Both the position numbers and the translations under genes were made by a program. DNA of 59,530 nt from an uncultured Alphaproteobacteria bacterium (GTDB lineage: Bacteria > Pseudomonadota > Alphaproteobacteria > Caulobacterales > Caulobacteraceae): assembly GCA_937920085.1 (NCBI GenBank), contig CALETE010000067.1, positions 1 through 59,530 of the forward strand, read 5' to 3'. Below are positions 44,932 through 54,258 of this stretch, piece after piece. The first letter of the stretch is position 1. Every line of letters begins with the position of its first letter. The notes under the pieces are model-generated. The model was not told the origin of the DNA. It saw nothing but the letters and a program-made list of their open reading frames with translations, and did not search any database.

Positions 44932-45201
44932 CTAGCGACGCAGACCCAGGGTTCCGATCAGGGCCGTATAACGGCCTTCGTCGGTCTTCTTCAGGTGGTC
45001 GAGCAGCGAACGACGCTGGGACACCAGTTTCAGAAGGCCACGACGGGAGTGGTTGTCCTTCTTGTGGGTCTTGAAGTGTTCGGTGAGGTTGGCGATCCGT
45101 TCCGAAAGGATTGCGACCTGCACCTCGGCGCTGCCGGTGTCGCCCTCGGTGCGGGCATGGGTCTTGATGAGTTCAGCTTTGCGCTCAAGCGTAATCGACA
45201 T
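44932..45201 (-). CDS. rpsO: 30S ribosomal protein S15
   Basis: An 89-residue S15. It carries the family features TEGDTGSAEVQVAILSERI (about 18-36), LTEHFKTHKKDNHSRRGL (about 38-55) and SQRRSLLDHLKK (about 60-71). S15 is a primary binder of the 16S rRNA central domain. It lies between truB (19-bp gap) and pnp, the conserved order. Confidence 0.98.
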   Translation of the reverse strand: MSITLERKAELIKTHARTEGDTGSAEVQVAILSERIANLTEHFKTHKKDNHSRRGLLKLVSQRRSLLDHLKKTDEGRYTALIGTLGLRR

Positions 45202-45220
45202 CGTTTAGGTCTCCGCTCTT

Positions 45221-46150
45221 CTAAATGTGAAAGACTCGCGTGGGTTCGAGCCGACCCATGCGCATCTCGCAGAGCGCCACCATCTTTCCATCCGCATGGG
45301 CTGAAACAGTCCGGGTCCCGGATTTGAGCCGGGAGGCCAGGGCTTCGACCTGTCGGGGAACGAGAACGATGGGCCGTCCCTGCTTAAGTCGGAAGGCGTC
45401 TTCAGCGGTCACGGCCAGCTCCGGGATGTCGTCCAGGGCGGTCTCAACCGGAAGCAGGGCCTCCAACCAGCCGGGCTTATGGCGTAAATCCTCAAGCATT
45501 TCCAGTGTTATCGCGCGATCTTGCGTAAACGGCCCCACGCGGGTTCGCCGCAGGGCGCTCACATGGCCGCAGGCACCGAGCGCCAGGGCGAGGTCACGGA
45601 CCAGGCCGCGGACATAGACTCCCTTGCCGCAGTCAATTTCCAGGTCGACCTGATCGGCGTCTGGAATGCCCAGGATCCGCGCCCCATGAATGGTCACTGT
45701 CCTGGCTGCCAGCACGACCTCCTGTCCGGCTCGGGCCAGATCATAGGCCCGCTCCCCGTCGACCTTAATCGCCGAAAAGGCGGGGGGGACCTGGGAAATG
45801 TCCCCAACAAACTGAGGCAGGGCAGATTCAATAGCGTCGCGGCTGGGTCGGACGTCGGAGGTGTCGAGGACATCGCCCTCGCGGTCATAGGTTGCCGTGG
45901 TACGACCCCAGCTGATGCTGAACTGATAGGTCTTGTCGGCGTCCATCATGAAGGGGACGGTCTTGGTCGCTTCGCCGAGGGCGATGGGCAGGATCCCTGT
46001 CGCCAGGGGGTCCAGGGTCCCGGCATGTCCAGCCTTCTGGGCGTTATACATCCAACGCAGTTTGCCGACCGCCTGGGTGGAGGTCATGTCATAGGCCTTA
46101 TCCAGGCAAATCCAGCCGGAGACCGGATCGCCCTTCTTTTTGCGAGCCAT
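45221..46150 (-). CDS. truB: tRNA pseudouridine(55) synthase
   Basis: A 309-residue TruB. The catalytic Asp is D47 in HAGTLDPLATG; other motifs are YDREGDVL (about 88-95), PPAFSAIKVDGERAYDLAR (about 121-139) and GVYVRGLVRDLA (about 176-187). It makes pseudouridine 55 in the T-loop of tRNAs. It starts 2 bp after the rbfA stop. Confidence 0.97.
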   Translation of the reverse strand: MARKKKGDPVSGWICLDKAYDMTSTQAVGKLRWMYNAQKAGHAGTLDPLATGILPIALGEATKTVPFMMDADKTYQFSISWGRTTATYDREGDVLDTSDVRPSRDAIESALPQFVGDISQVPPAFSAIKVDGERAYDLARAGQEVVLAARTVTIHGARILGIPDADQVDLEIDCGKGVYVRGLVRDLALALGACGHVSALRRTRVGPFTQDRAITLEMLEDLRHKPGWLEALLPVETALDDIPELAVTAEDAFRLKQGRPIVLVPRQVEALASRLKSGTRTVSAHADGKMVALCEMRMGRLEPTRVFHI

Positions 46151-46152
46151 GA

Positions 46153-46572
46153 TCAGTCCTGATCCGCGTCTTCGGCCGGGGTCTTGCCCAGGTCCTGCGC
46201 AACCTTGGGGTCGGCGAACAAGGCCTCCATCCGGGTGGCCTCGTTGAAGCTCTCATCATGGACGAAGGTCAGTTCCGGGGTGAACTTCATGTCGATGGAC
46301 CGCCCCAAAAGGCCGCGCAGGAACTTGCTGTGGCGATTCAGGGCCTTGACCACAGTGGGGGCGTCACCGCCGCCCAGGGGTTCAACGAAACAGCGGGCAT
46401 GCCGCAGATCCTTGCCCATCCGCACTTCGGTCAGAGTGACGGAGACGCCGTTCAGGGCCTCATCATTGATGTCTTCAGTCCGCAGGACCTCCACCAGGGC
46501 GTGGCGGATAAGTTCTCCGGCGCGCAATTGCCGTTGGGATGGGCCGGGGGGCCGGCGCGATGCGGATTTCAT
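46153..46572 (-). CDS. rbfA: 30S ribosome-binding factor A
   Basis: A 139-residue KH-fold protein with the RbfA pattern: RAGELIRHALVEVLRTEDI near the N-terminus, SVTLTEVRMGKDLRHARCFV (about 44-63) and the C-terminal FTPELTFVHDES (about 97-108). RbfA aids late 16S maturation of the 30S subunit. In many bacteria rbfA directly follows infB; here a lipoprotein and a hydrolase gene lie between. Confidence 0.95.
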   Translation of the reverse strand: MKSASRRPPGPSQRQLRAGELIRHALVEVLRTEDINDEALNGVSVTLTEVRMGKDLRHARCFVEPLGGGDAPTVVKALNRHSKFLRGLLGRSIDMKFTPELTFVHDESFNEATRMEALFADPKVAQDLGKTPAEDADQD

Positions 46573-46681
46573 TTAGGCTCGCCTTATTAGACCTGACCCA
46601 CGGATCGGACGCCGGTTCAGGGAAGGGCGGGCTTCTAGAGTGCTGGAGGCCAAAGGGAAAGGAAAATCCCCGGCACCCGCC

Positions 46682-47473
46682 TTAGGCGCCCGTGCGTTCC
46701 TTGAAGAAGGCGATGACCCGCTCTTCTGCCGCCTTGGACGGGCCATCCTGCGCCAAGTGGACGGTCAGGACGGAGTGGGGCGGTCGCTCTGAGGGTCTGG
46801 CGTCTTCATCCTCAAGCTCTATGGCCTCGAATTTATCGCCAAATTCCCGCTTATAAGTGTCGAACCTAGCGTCTGGGACCAGGGCGTCGGACTTGAATCG
46901 CAGGCCGATCATCGACAGATCCTCCTCAGCGAACCTCAGCTTGGCGCAGGCAATTTCCTCAGGTGATGCATCAATGCCGGCGGCGCGCAGGGCCGATCCC
47001 GCCGCCATGGGCATGGAAGGCTGGGACAGGACCGGTGCCACCACGCTGGGCTCGGTCATCATGGCCAGGGCAAAGCCCCCGGTGAAACACATGCCCACCG
47101 CGCCGACGCCCTTGCCACCGCATTCGGCGTGGGCCTTGCGGGCCAGGGCGCGCAGCCATTCCACGATCGGGCTCGACTTGCCGGTTTTCCAGACGTTGAA
47201 CTCCCGCCGGATGCAGATGGCGTTGAACATGGAAGTGATGGCATAGCCGTTCGAGACGGGCTTGCCGGGCTCGCCAAATAGGCTGGGCAGGAAGACCGTC
47301 ATGCCCTGGGCGGCCACCCGGTCGGCAAAGTCGATCACCAGGGGGTGCAGGCCTGGAATCTCGTGGATGATAATGACGGCCGGGCCAGAGCCGCGCCGAT
47401 AGACCGGCCGGGTCCAGGGACCATCGGTAAAGTCTGACTTGTCGTAATTGGCCAGCGCCGCTTCATAGCCCAT
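46682..47473 (-). CDS. Dienelactone hydrolase family protein
   Basis: A 263-residue alpha/beta hydrolase. The nucleophile is C129 in GMCFTGGFAL (the dienelactone-hydrolase cysteine variant of the nucleophile elbow); VIIIHEIPGLHPLVIDFADR (about 33-52) holds the conserved E38; and the C-terminal His lies in PPHSVLTVH. The substrate is unknown; dienelactone hydrolysis itself is not implied. It sits between rbfA and the lipoprotein gene, 109 bp from rbfA, in an otherwise translation-related cluster. Confidence 0.87.
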   Translation of the reverse strand: MGYEAALANYDKSDFTDGPWTRPVYRRGSGPAVIIIHEIPGLHPLVIDFADRVAAQGMTVFLPSLFGEPGKPVSNGYAITSMFNAICIRREFNVWKTGKSSPIVEWLRALARKAHAECGGKGVGAVGMCFTGGFALAMMTEPSVVAPVLSQPSMPMAAGSALRAAGIDASPEEIACAKLRFAEEDLSMIGLRFKSDALVPDARFDTYKREFGDKFEAIELEDEDARPSERPPHSVLTVHLAQDGPSKAAEERVIAFFKERTGA

Positions 47474-47511
47474 GTGCAGATCCCCAAGACGTCAGGGCAA
47501 GTGTAGGCAGA

Positions 47512-48015
47512 TCAGAGCTTGATGCGCAGCATAGAAATATCGCCCTCGAAAGAAGACAGGCGCCAGACCCCCTTGGTCTGGGTGAAAATCAACATACAGG
47601 GGCCGTTCTTCTTGGCGGTGGCGCAGACCCGGCCATCGGGCAGGGGCTTCATGGAGCCAGCAATGACCAGGGTGTTGGGAATGGGTTGATCGCCGCTATA
47701 GCCATAATATTCCGCCACCCTGCGAAACACCTTGGGCTGGATCAGGGCTTCGCTGGCGAAATCTGCCAGTTTCGGCGCAAGCATGGCAGTGAGGGCACTC
47801 AGGGAATTCGGCGCGGCTTTCTGACCCTGTTCGGCCAGTCGTGCAGCGATTTCTGTCTTCAGGGCCTCCCGGTCCACATGGGCGTCAAAGGCCGCAGAGT
47901 CATTGTCGCGGATCGACACCAATAGGGCGTGGACGTCGTTGGCGGCGGTGAGCTTCTGCGCGGTCGCACAGGCGGAAAGCGTCAGAGTCAGGGCAAGGAT
48001 CAGGAGTCGGCGCAT
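47512..48015 (-). CDS. Putative lipoprotein, DUF2939-like
   Basis: A 167-residue protein with a lipoprotein signal (MRRLLILALTLTLSAC, Cys16). The mature part begins with a helical stretch of the form ALLVSIRDNDSAAFDAHVD ... LKTEIAARLAEQ, which resembles DUF2939, and continues with ADFASEALIQPKVF and a C-terminal beta-rich part with two cysteines (about 130-140) that might form a disulfide. Function unknown. It lies between infB and the hydrolase gene. Confidence 0.8.
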   Translation of the reverse strand: MRRLLILALTLTLSACATAQKLTAANDVHALLVSIRDNDSAAFDAHVDREALKTEIAARLAEQGQKAAPNSLSALTAMLAPKLADFASEALIQPKVFRRVAEYYGYSGDQPIPNTLVIAGSMKPLPDGRVCATAKKNGPCMLIFTQTKGVWRLSSFEGDISMLRIKL

Positions 48016-48071
48016 AAAGAGACTATAGGCACCAAATCATGGCGACGGCGAGGCGATTTCAGAGGGAAGCG

Positions 48072-48097
48072 GCCCGGATATCCGAAGACATCCGGGC
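48072..48097 (-). terminator. Candidate terminator hairpin after infB
   Basis: Perfect 8-bp arms GCCCGGAT (48072-48079) and ATCCGGGC (48090-48097), loop 10 nt, 57 bp past the infB stop. The minus-strand tail CGCTTCCCTC is not a good U-tract, so termination may be inefficient or the hairpin may have another role. Confidence 0.4.
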
Positions 48098-48153
48098 GCA
48101 AATTCAAGAGGGCCAGAGGATGTTTCGATCCACCCCACCTATCGGAACCCACC

Positions 48154-51100
48154 CTAGAGACTGCGGGCCACTTCCTCGAGGGTGAAGCACTCGATGACGT
48201 CGCCTTCCTGGATGTCCTGGAAGCCCTGGAAGGCCATGCCGCACTCCACGCCATTGCCGACCTCGGCCACTTCGTCCTTGAAGCGCTTGAGGGTCTGTAG
48301 AACCCCCAGTTCCAGCACCACAATGTCGTTGCGGATGATCCGGACGCGGGCGCCGCGGCGAACGACGCCTTCGGTGACCCGGCAACCGGCGACCCGGCCG
48401 ACCTTGGTAATGTCGAAGGCCTGAAGCACCCGGGCATTGCCGAGGAAGGTTTCCCTCTGCTCCGGGGCCAGCATGCCCGACATGACGCCCTTAATGTCGT
48501 CGATCAGGTCATAGATGATAGCGTAATAGCGGATTTCTACGCCTTCACGTTCGGCCAGATCCCGGGCCTGTTTCGAGGCACGGACATTGAAGCCCAGGAC
48601 CGGAGATCCGGCACCCTTGGCCAGCATGACGTCGCTTTCGCTGATCGCGCCGGCACCTGACAGGATGATACGCGCACGCACCTCTTCGGTACCCAGCTTG
48701 TCCAGGGCGGTGACAATGGCTTCTGCGGAACCCTGAACGTCGGCCTTGATGATGACCGGCAGTTCAGAGATCTTCTTGTCCTGCAGCTTGGCCATGAAGT
48801 CGGCCATGGTGACGCCGCCCGTTGTCGGGGCGCCGGACTTTTCACGCTTCACGCGGATGCGGTAGGCGGTGAGCTCCCGGGCGCGGGCATCATTTTCCAC
48901 CACGGCGAAGGCTTCGCCCGGTGACGGGGTGCCGTCCAGGCCAAGGATTTCCACCGGCACTGAGGGGCCAGCTTCATCCAGCTGTTCGTCGCGCTCGTTC
49001 AGCAGGGCGCGGACCCGACCGAAGTTCGAACCGGCCACAACAATGTCGCCACGCTTGAGGCTGCCGCGCTTGACCAGAACCGTGGCCACGGCCCCGCGTC
49101 CACGGTCCAGCTTGGCTTCGATCACCACGCCGTCGGCGGTGCGATCGGGATTGGCCTTCAGGTCCATGACCTCGGCCTGCAGCAATATGGCTTCGATCAG
49201 GTCGTCGAGGCCCAGTTTTTCAAGGGCAGAGACCTGGATAATCTGAGTGTCACCGCCGAGGCTTTCGGCCACGATTTCGTGCTGCAACAGCTCATTGACC
49301 ACCCGCGTCGGATTGGCACCGGGCTTGTCGATCTTGTTGATCGCCACAATGATCGGAGCCCCCGACGCCTTGGCGTGGTGGATGGCTTCGATGGTCTGGG
49401 GCATGACGCCATCGTCTGCCGCCACCACCAGGATGACGATATCGGTGACGTCTGCGCCCCGTGCTCGCATGGCCGAGAAGGCTGCGTGGCCGGGGGTATC
49501 GAGGAAGGTGATCTTTTGACCATCCTGCATTCGCACCTGATAGGCACCGATGTGCTGGGTAATGCCCCCGTGCTCGCCGGCGGCAACGTCGGTGGAGCGC
49601 AGGGCGTCCAGCAGTGAGGTCTTACCGTGGTCGACGTGGCCCATGACGGCAACGACCGGCGGCCGGACCTCCAGATGATCGTCCACATCCTCGGCCCCGA
49701 TGAAGCCTTCTTCAACGTCAGCTTCCGACACCCGGCGGACCGTGTGCCCGAATTCAGTGGCCACCAGTTCGGCGGTATCATTGTCGATAACGTCGTTGAT
49801 CTTGAGCATCACGCCCTGACGCATCAGGAACTTGATGATCTCAACCCCACGGGTCGCCATCCGGTTGGCCAGTTCAGCCACGGTGATGACGTCGGGGATA
49901 ACCACTTCGCGGGCTGTGCGGGCCTGTTCCTGGCTGCCGCCCTTGCGCTTTTCTCGTTCACGCTCCCGGGCTCGGCGAACCGAGGCCAAGGACCGCATAC
50001 GTTCGACGGCACCCTCATCATCCCCAGCGACGGCTTGGATGGTTAGGCGGCCTTCACGGCGTTGGACGGCACCCTTAACCCGGCTGATTGCCTTATTGGC
50101 CGGGGCATTGGCGGCCTTGCGGCGCGTATCATCATCGTCGTCCGGCCGGCGATCCATATTGAGGGAGCCGGGGCGAGGGGCCTGACGGGCGGCGCGCTGG
50201 ATTTCAGGGGTCGCTGGCGGGGCGTTTGGTGCAGCGCGAGGCGGACGTGGCCCGCCCGGGCGGGCACCGTCACGACCGGGTGCAGGACGCGGAGACAGGG
50301 CCGAATAGCGGACAGGCTCGCCGCCCGGAGCTGCTGGGCGAGGTCCGCGATCCCCCTGCGGGCGGTCGCCTGCGGGCCTTGCGGGACCACGGTCAGCGGC
50401 GGGACGCTCCTTGAAACCCTGATCAGGACGCGGTGCCCTTTGACCAAAATTGGTATTTTCAAACCGTCCGGCGGGACGTTCAGGGGCCTGGGGCGGACGA
50501 TAGGTGGTCGTCGAGGGCCGGTCATCCCGGCGCTCCCGAGACGGCTCATAGGTCCGGGTCTGGCCAGAGGGGGCCGAGCGAGGGTGTTCTGCGGCGCGGG
50601 GTGGCGGCTCGGCCCTTGGCGTTTCGACCTTTGGTGCCACGACCACAGGGGCTTCGGCAATAACGGGCGGCGGGGCCGCGACGGGCGGTGCAACTGGGGT
50701 TGGCGCAACTGAGGCAGGTGCCGCCGAGACCGGCTCAGGCGCAACAGGTGCCGGGGCGGGAGCGGGGGCGGCCTCAGCTACGGGTGGCGCTGGAGGCGGC
50801 GGAGGAGCCTTAGCCGCCGCAGCTGCAGCCGCTTCTGCCCGGGCAAGCTCATCTCGGGTGCGCGCTTCGGCAGCTTGTCTGGCCTGATGCTCAAGGGCAG
50901 CCCTTTGACGCGCCCTTAGCTCTTCGGAGGAAAGATTTCCGTCCGCCGCCGTTGGCATTGAAGGACGCGGAGCCGCAGGGGCTGTTGGTGCGGTGAAAAC
51001 GCGCTTTTCTGCCGATGACGGCGCAGCAAGATTTCCCGCCGGTCCAGAATGCGGACGCGCGCGCTTCGTCTCCACGACCACGGTCTTGGAGCGGCCGTGA

Positions 51101-51219
51101 CTGAAGGTCTGCTTTACCGTACCCGCGCTCACGGCCCCGGCACCCGTTCTGGGCTTCAGGGTCAGAGGGGCGCGTCCGCCTGGGGCGGGGGGTCGGCCGT
51201 TGTCGTTCTCGTCGCTCAT
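48154..51219 (-). CDS. infB: Translation initiation factor IF-2
   Basis: A 1021-residue IF-2. A long Pro/Ala/Arg-rich N-terminal region (about 1-420) precedes the IF2_N module (VITVAELANRMATRGVEIIK), then the GTPase domain with G1 GHVDHGKT near residue 527, G3 DTPGHAAF and G4 NKID, and then the beta-barrel and C-terminal fMet-tRNA-binding domains. IF-2 delivers fMet-tRNA to the 30S subunit. The N-terminal extension is longer than in E. coli (890 residues), as usual in alphaproteobacteria. It starts 86 bp after ylxR in the rimP-nusA-ylxR-infB operon. Confidence 0.97.
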   Translation of the reverse strand: MSDENDNGRPPAPGGRAPLTLKPRTGAGAVSAGTVKQTFSHGRSKTVVVETKRARPHSGPAGNLAAPSSAEKRVFTAPTAPAAPRPSMPTAADGNLSSEELRARQRAALEHQARQAAEARTRDELARAEAAAAAAAKAPPPPPAPPVAEAAPAPAPAPVAPEPVSAAPASVAPTPVAPPVAAPPPVIAEAPVVVAPKVETPRAEPPPRAAEHPRSAPSGQTRTYEPSRERRDDRPSTTTYRPPQAPERPAGRFENTNFGQRAPRPDQGFKERPAADRGPARPAGDRPQGDRGPRPAAPGGEPVRYSALSPRPAPGRDGARPGGPRPPRAAPNAPPATPEIQRAARQAPRPGSLNMDRRPDDDDDTRRKAANAPANKAISRVKGAVQRREGRLTIQAVAGDDEGAVERMRSLASVRRAREREREKRKGGSQEQARTAREVVIPDVITVAELANRMATRGVEIIKFLMRQGVMLKINDVIDNDTAELVATEFGHTVRRVSEADVEEGFIGAEDVDDHLEVRPPVVAVMGHVDHGKTSLLDALRSTDVAAGEHGGITQHIGAYQVRMQDGQKITFLDTPGHAAFSAMRARGADVTDIVILVVAADDGVMPQTIEAIHHAKASGAPIIVAINKIDKPGANPTRVVNELLQHEIVAESLGGDTQIIQVSALEKLGLDDLIEAILLQAEVMDLKANPDRTADGVVIEAKLDRGRGAVATVLVKRGSLKRGDIVVAGSNFGRVRALLNERDEQLDEAGPSVPVEILGLDGTPSPGEAFAVVENDARARELTAYRIRVKREKSGAPTTGGVTMADFMAKLQDKKISELPVIIKADVQGSAEAIVTALDKLGTEEVRARIILSGAGAISESDVMLAKGAGSPVLGFNVRASKQARDLAEREGVEIRYYAIIYDLIDDIKGVMSGMLAPEQRETFLGNARVLQAFDITKVGRVAGCRVTEGVVRRGARVRIIRNDIVVLELGVLQTLKRFKDEVAEVGNGVECGMAFQGFQDIQEGDVIECFTLEEVARSL

Positions 51220-51305
51220 GCGCTCGCTTTACATACCGGCCGGGCGATCCCAGCCACATTCAACAGCAAATGGCGCGCAAAACCCTTAAGAGGTCCTGCC
51301 CGCCG

Positions 51306-51932
51306 CTAAATTTCCTCGCGCCAACTCTCAGGAAGGAGCGGGCGAAAGCCTGATAAACGCATGACGTCTAAAGTCCAGCGATCAGCGCCCCGCCCTGCAA
51401 GGAAGGCGGTGTGTATCACATTCTCGCCCCCCAAGGCCAAACCCAATTCCATTGCGGTGTAAACACCGATCAATCGAGGGGGTTTTGGCGACTTGCGAGC
51501 CGCGTTTTGAATCTTTCTTCGCCCATCTGGAGCGCCGTCTGAGGCTTCTACCAACCAAGCCGCCTTTCCCGAGCCCAGGGCCGCGACAACCTTCTCAAAG
51601 CCCGAGATAAGGTCGCCCGCCCGCTTGGCAAGCCCGAGCCCATGAAGCACGCGGGTATAGAGGAGGGCTGCAACCTGATCCGACAAATCGGCAGGTGCCG
51701 CCAGTTTCGTCTTGGCAGCCCGGGCAAATAGTCCCTTGCGGGCGGCCAGATCCACTGAGGCCCTATCGGCCATCACCCACATGCCACGACCGGGAAGTTT
51801 GCGGGCGAGGTCCGGCGTGACCACACCCCCCGGACCCGCAACAAAGCGGATCAGAGCCTCTTCGCCCATAACCTCGCCCGTCGCCAAATCTCGGCGTTCG
51901 CGTGCGGCTTGGGCCAGTGTGGCGGGGGGCAT
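51306..51932 (-). CDS. ylxR: YlxR-type RNA-binding protein with C-terminal L7Ae-like domain
   Basis: A 208-residue protein. Residues about 10-80 are a DUF448/YlxR domain (ALIRFV ... PDLARKLPGRGMWV), and residues about 90-180 resemble an L7Ae/YbxF ribosomal-protein-like fold (LGLAKRAGDLISGFEKVVAAL). In Gram-positive bacteria these are two genes (ylxR, ylxQ) between nusA and infB; in alphaproteobacteria they are fused. The role is probably RNA binding tied to transcription or translation. It starts 15 bp after the nusA stop. Confidence 0.9.
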   Translation of the reverse strand: MPPATLAQAARERRDLATGEVMGEEALIRFVAGPGGVVTPDLARKLPGRGMWVMADRASVDLAARKGLFARAAKTKLAAPADLSDQVAALLYTRVLHGLGLAKRAGDLISGFEKVVAALGSGKAAWLVEASDGAPDGRRKIQNAARKSPKPPRLIGVYTAMELGLALGGENVIHTAFLAGRGADRWTLDVMRLSGFRPLLPESWREEI

Positions 51933-51947
51933 GTTCGTGGCCGAATC

Positions 51948-53612
51948 CTAGTGGCTTGAAGGTCCGAAAACTTGTTCCTGCTCCGACAGCTCAATGGCTG
52001 GGGCCTCGACGATTTCCGGCTCAGGTGGGGCTTCCACCCAACCCATCACCACCCGCGCGCGCATGATCAGGGCTTCTGCTTCGGCAGGATCGAGTCCGAA
52101 GGTTTCCAGAATGCCCGCTTCGCGAACCCGCTCGCCGCCCTTGGTCTCGAACCAGCCACGGAGGTCGTCAGGCACCAGGCCAGCTAAGTCTTCCACCGAC
52201 TTCACATCACCCTGGCCTAGGGCCACGGCCATGGGCAGGGTGATGCCTTCGATTTCCAGCAGGCTGTCCTCGACGCCAAATTCCCGACGCTTGGAATCCA
52301 GTTCTGCGGCTTCGCGCTCCAGGAAGTCGCGGGCGCGGGCCTGGATCTCTTCAGCGGTGTCTTCGTCGAAACCTTCAATGGCAGCGACTTCTGCATTTTC
52401 CACATAGGCGACGTCTTCAACGCTGGCGAAGCCTTCGGTCACCAGGAGTTGGGCGATAACTTCATCCACATCCAGGGCTTCCTGGAAGAGGGCGGTGCGC
52501 TCGGTGAACTCGCGCTGACGGCGCTCGCTCTCCTGGCTTTCCGTCATGATGTCGATCTGCCAACCTGTCAGCTGGCTGGCAAGGCGAACATTCTGGCCCC
52601 GACGGCCGATGGCCAGGGACAGTTGCTCGTCGGGAACCACCACTTCGACCCGCTCGTCTTCCTCGTCCATGACGACCTTGGAGACTTCAGCCGGCGCAAG
52701 GCCGTTGACGATGAAGGTCGCCTCGTCTGGACTCCACTGGATGATGTCGATTTTTTCGCCCTGTAGCTCGGCGACCACTGCCTGAACGCGGCTGCCGCGC
52801 ATGCCGACGCAGGCACCGACCGGATCGATGGAGCTGTCATTGGAAATGACGGCCATCTTGGCTCGGCTGCCCGGGTCCCGGGCCACAGCACGAATTTCGA
52901 TCACCCCATCGTAAACTTCCGGAACTTCCTGGGCGAACAGCTTGGCCATGAAGCCGCCATGGGCGCGGGAGAGCAGGATCTGCGGGCCCTTGGCTTCCCG
53001 GCGGACGTCATAAATATAGCAGCGAATGCGATCGCCGATATTGAAGTTCTCGCGGGGAATGGACTGATCGCGGCGCATAATGCCTTCGCCCCGGCCAAGG
53101 TCGACAACTGTGTTGCCATATTCCACGCGCTTGACCGTGCCGCTGATGATTTCGCCCACGCGGTCCTTGAACTCTTCGAATTGACGCTCGCGCTCGGCTT
53201 CGCGGACCTTACCGGTGACGACTTGGCGGGCCATCTGGGTTTGCACCCGGCCAAATTCGAAGGGCGGGAGAACCTCTTCATAGGTCTTGCCAATGAAGGC
53301 TTCTTTGTCGATGCGCAGGGCGTCGGCCAGACGGCGTCCGCCCGGAGGCTCCTCTGCGACGCCTTCCTCGTTTTCGAACACGGCGTCGTCGGCCACGACG
53401 GTGATGACCCGCTTAACAATGGTTTCGCCGGTCTTCTGGTCGATATTGACCCGAATGTCGTGCTCCGCGCCGTAGCGGGACCGGGCGCCTTTCTGGATGG
53501 CTTCCTCGATCGCCTCGATGACGATTTCGCGGTCGATGTTCTTTTCCCGCGCCACAGCGTCGGCGATCTGCAGCAGCTCAAGCCGATTGGCGGAAATTCC
53601 GGTCAGGGCCAT
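51948..53612 (-). CDS. nusA: Transcription termination/antitermination protein NusA
   Basis: A 554-residue NusA: N-terminal RNA-polymerase-binding domain (about 1-125), S1 domain (about 135-200; VKRVEYGNTVVDLGRGEGIM), two KH domains (VGACVGMRGSRVQAV and LAIGRRGQNVRLAS), and an acidic C-terminal part with two helix-hairpin-helix-like repeats (about 380-510). It controls pausing, termination and antitermination. It is second in the rimP operon, 12 bp after rimP. Confidence 0.97.
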   Translation of the reverse strand: MALTGISANRLELLQIADAVAREKNIDREIVIEAIEEAIQKGARSRYGAEHDIRVNIDQKTGETIVKRVITVVADDAVFENEEGVAEEPPGGRRLADALRIDKEAFIGKTYEEVLPPFEFGRVQTQMARQVVTGKVREAERERQFEEFKDRVGEIISGTVKRVEYGNTVVDLGRGEGIMRRDQSIPRENFNIGDRIRCYIYDVRREAKGPQILLSRAHGGFMAKLFAQEVPEVYDGVIEIRAVARDPGSRAKMAVISNDSSIDPVGACVGMRGSRVQAVVAELQGEKIDIIQWSPDEATFIVNGLAPAEVSKVVMDEEDERVEVVVPDEQLSLAIGRRGQNVRLASQLTGWQIDIMTESQESERRQREFTERTALFQEALDVDEVIAQLLVTEGFASVEDVAYVENAEVAAIEGFDEDTAEEIQARARDFLEREAAELDSKRREFGVEDSLLEIEGITLPMAVALGQGDVKSVEDLAGLVPDDLRGWFETKGGERVREAGILETFGLDPAEAEALIMRARVVMGWVEAPPEPEIVEAPAIELSEQEQVFGPSSH

Positions 53613-53624
53613 GGGTCTTTGTCC

Positions 53625-54167
53625 TTACAGTTCGGTCTTTGAGGTTTCGTCCGCCAAGCGGGCGGCGCGCACGTCGGCACCCCGCTTCAGAAGCTTGTCG
53701 GTCAGGGAAAGTTTTGCTTCGACAATCCAGGAGAAGGGCACCAGGGCGGTGGCCTCTTCGCCCTCAAGGTCGATGGCGACTTGATCGTCTTCAATGCCAG
53801 CGAGGACGCCTTTGAACCGCTTACGCCCTTCAGCGACGCGGTCGAGTTCGAGGCGGGCCTCATGGCCTTCGAAAGTGGCAAAGTCCTTGAGCCGGGTTAG
53901 TGGGCGGTCCACGCCCGGCGATGAGACTTCCAGGGTGTACTCGCCGGAAATCGGGTCGGCGGCGTCGAGGATTTCAGCCACGGCCCGGGACACAATGGCG
54001 CAGTCCTCGACATTCATGTCCCCGGACGGGGTTTCAGCCATGATCTGCAGCCGTCGGGCGTGCTCGCCGCCCATCAGGCGCAGGCGCACAATCTCATAGC
54101 CCGCCGCCTCGACCACGGGGTCGAGCAGCTCCAAGAGCTTGCCGTCTTCAGCGGTCTTGCCGCGCAT
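53625..54167 (-). CDS. rimP: Ribosome maturation factor RimP
   Basis: A 180-residue RimP with the N-terminal alpha/beta domain (LLDPVVEAAGYEIVRLRL) and VEDCAIVSRAVAEILDA, and a C-terminal SH3-like barrel (from EVSSPGVDRPLTRLKDF, about 102-118). RimP assists 30S assembly. I chose ATG 54167, preceded by GGAGGG; the longer start at 54236 would read through the leader terminator hairpin and has no family similarity. It heads the operon rimP-nusA-ylxR-infB. Confidence 0.93.
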   Translation of the reverse strand: MRGKTAEDGKLLELLDPVVEAAGYEIVRLRLMGGEHARRLQIMAETPSGDMNVEDCAIVSRAVAEILDAADPISGEYTLEVSSPGVDRPLTRLKDFATFEGHEARLELDRVAEGRKRFKGVLAGIEDDQVAIDLEGEEATALVPFSWIVEAKLSLTDKLLKRGADVRAARLADETSKTEL

Positions 54168-54190
54168 GTATTCGCCGCCCTCCGGCCAAC

Positions 54191-54220
54191 AAAAAAGCGG
54201 CTGGGCCGAAGCCCGCCGCT
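54191..54220 (-). terminator. Intrinsic terminator/attenuator in the rimP leader
   Basis: Arms AGCGGC/GCCGCT (54196-54201 with 54215-54220) and GGGC/GCCC (54203-54206 with 54211-54214) form a 10-bp stem with one bulge and a CGAA loop. On the minus strand it runs directly into TTTTTT (54196-54191). It stands 24 bp before the rimP ATG and downstream of a good promoter, so most likely it attenuates the operon. A smaller hairpin (GCGTT-GGAT-AACGC, minus strand, at about 54227-54240) precedes it. Confidence 0.85.
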
Positions 54221-54258
54221 CGTATGCGTTATCCAACGCTACGGACGATGTTGAGGGT

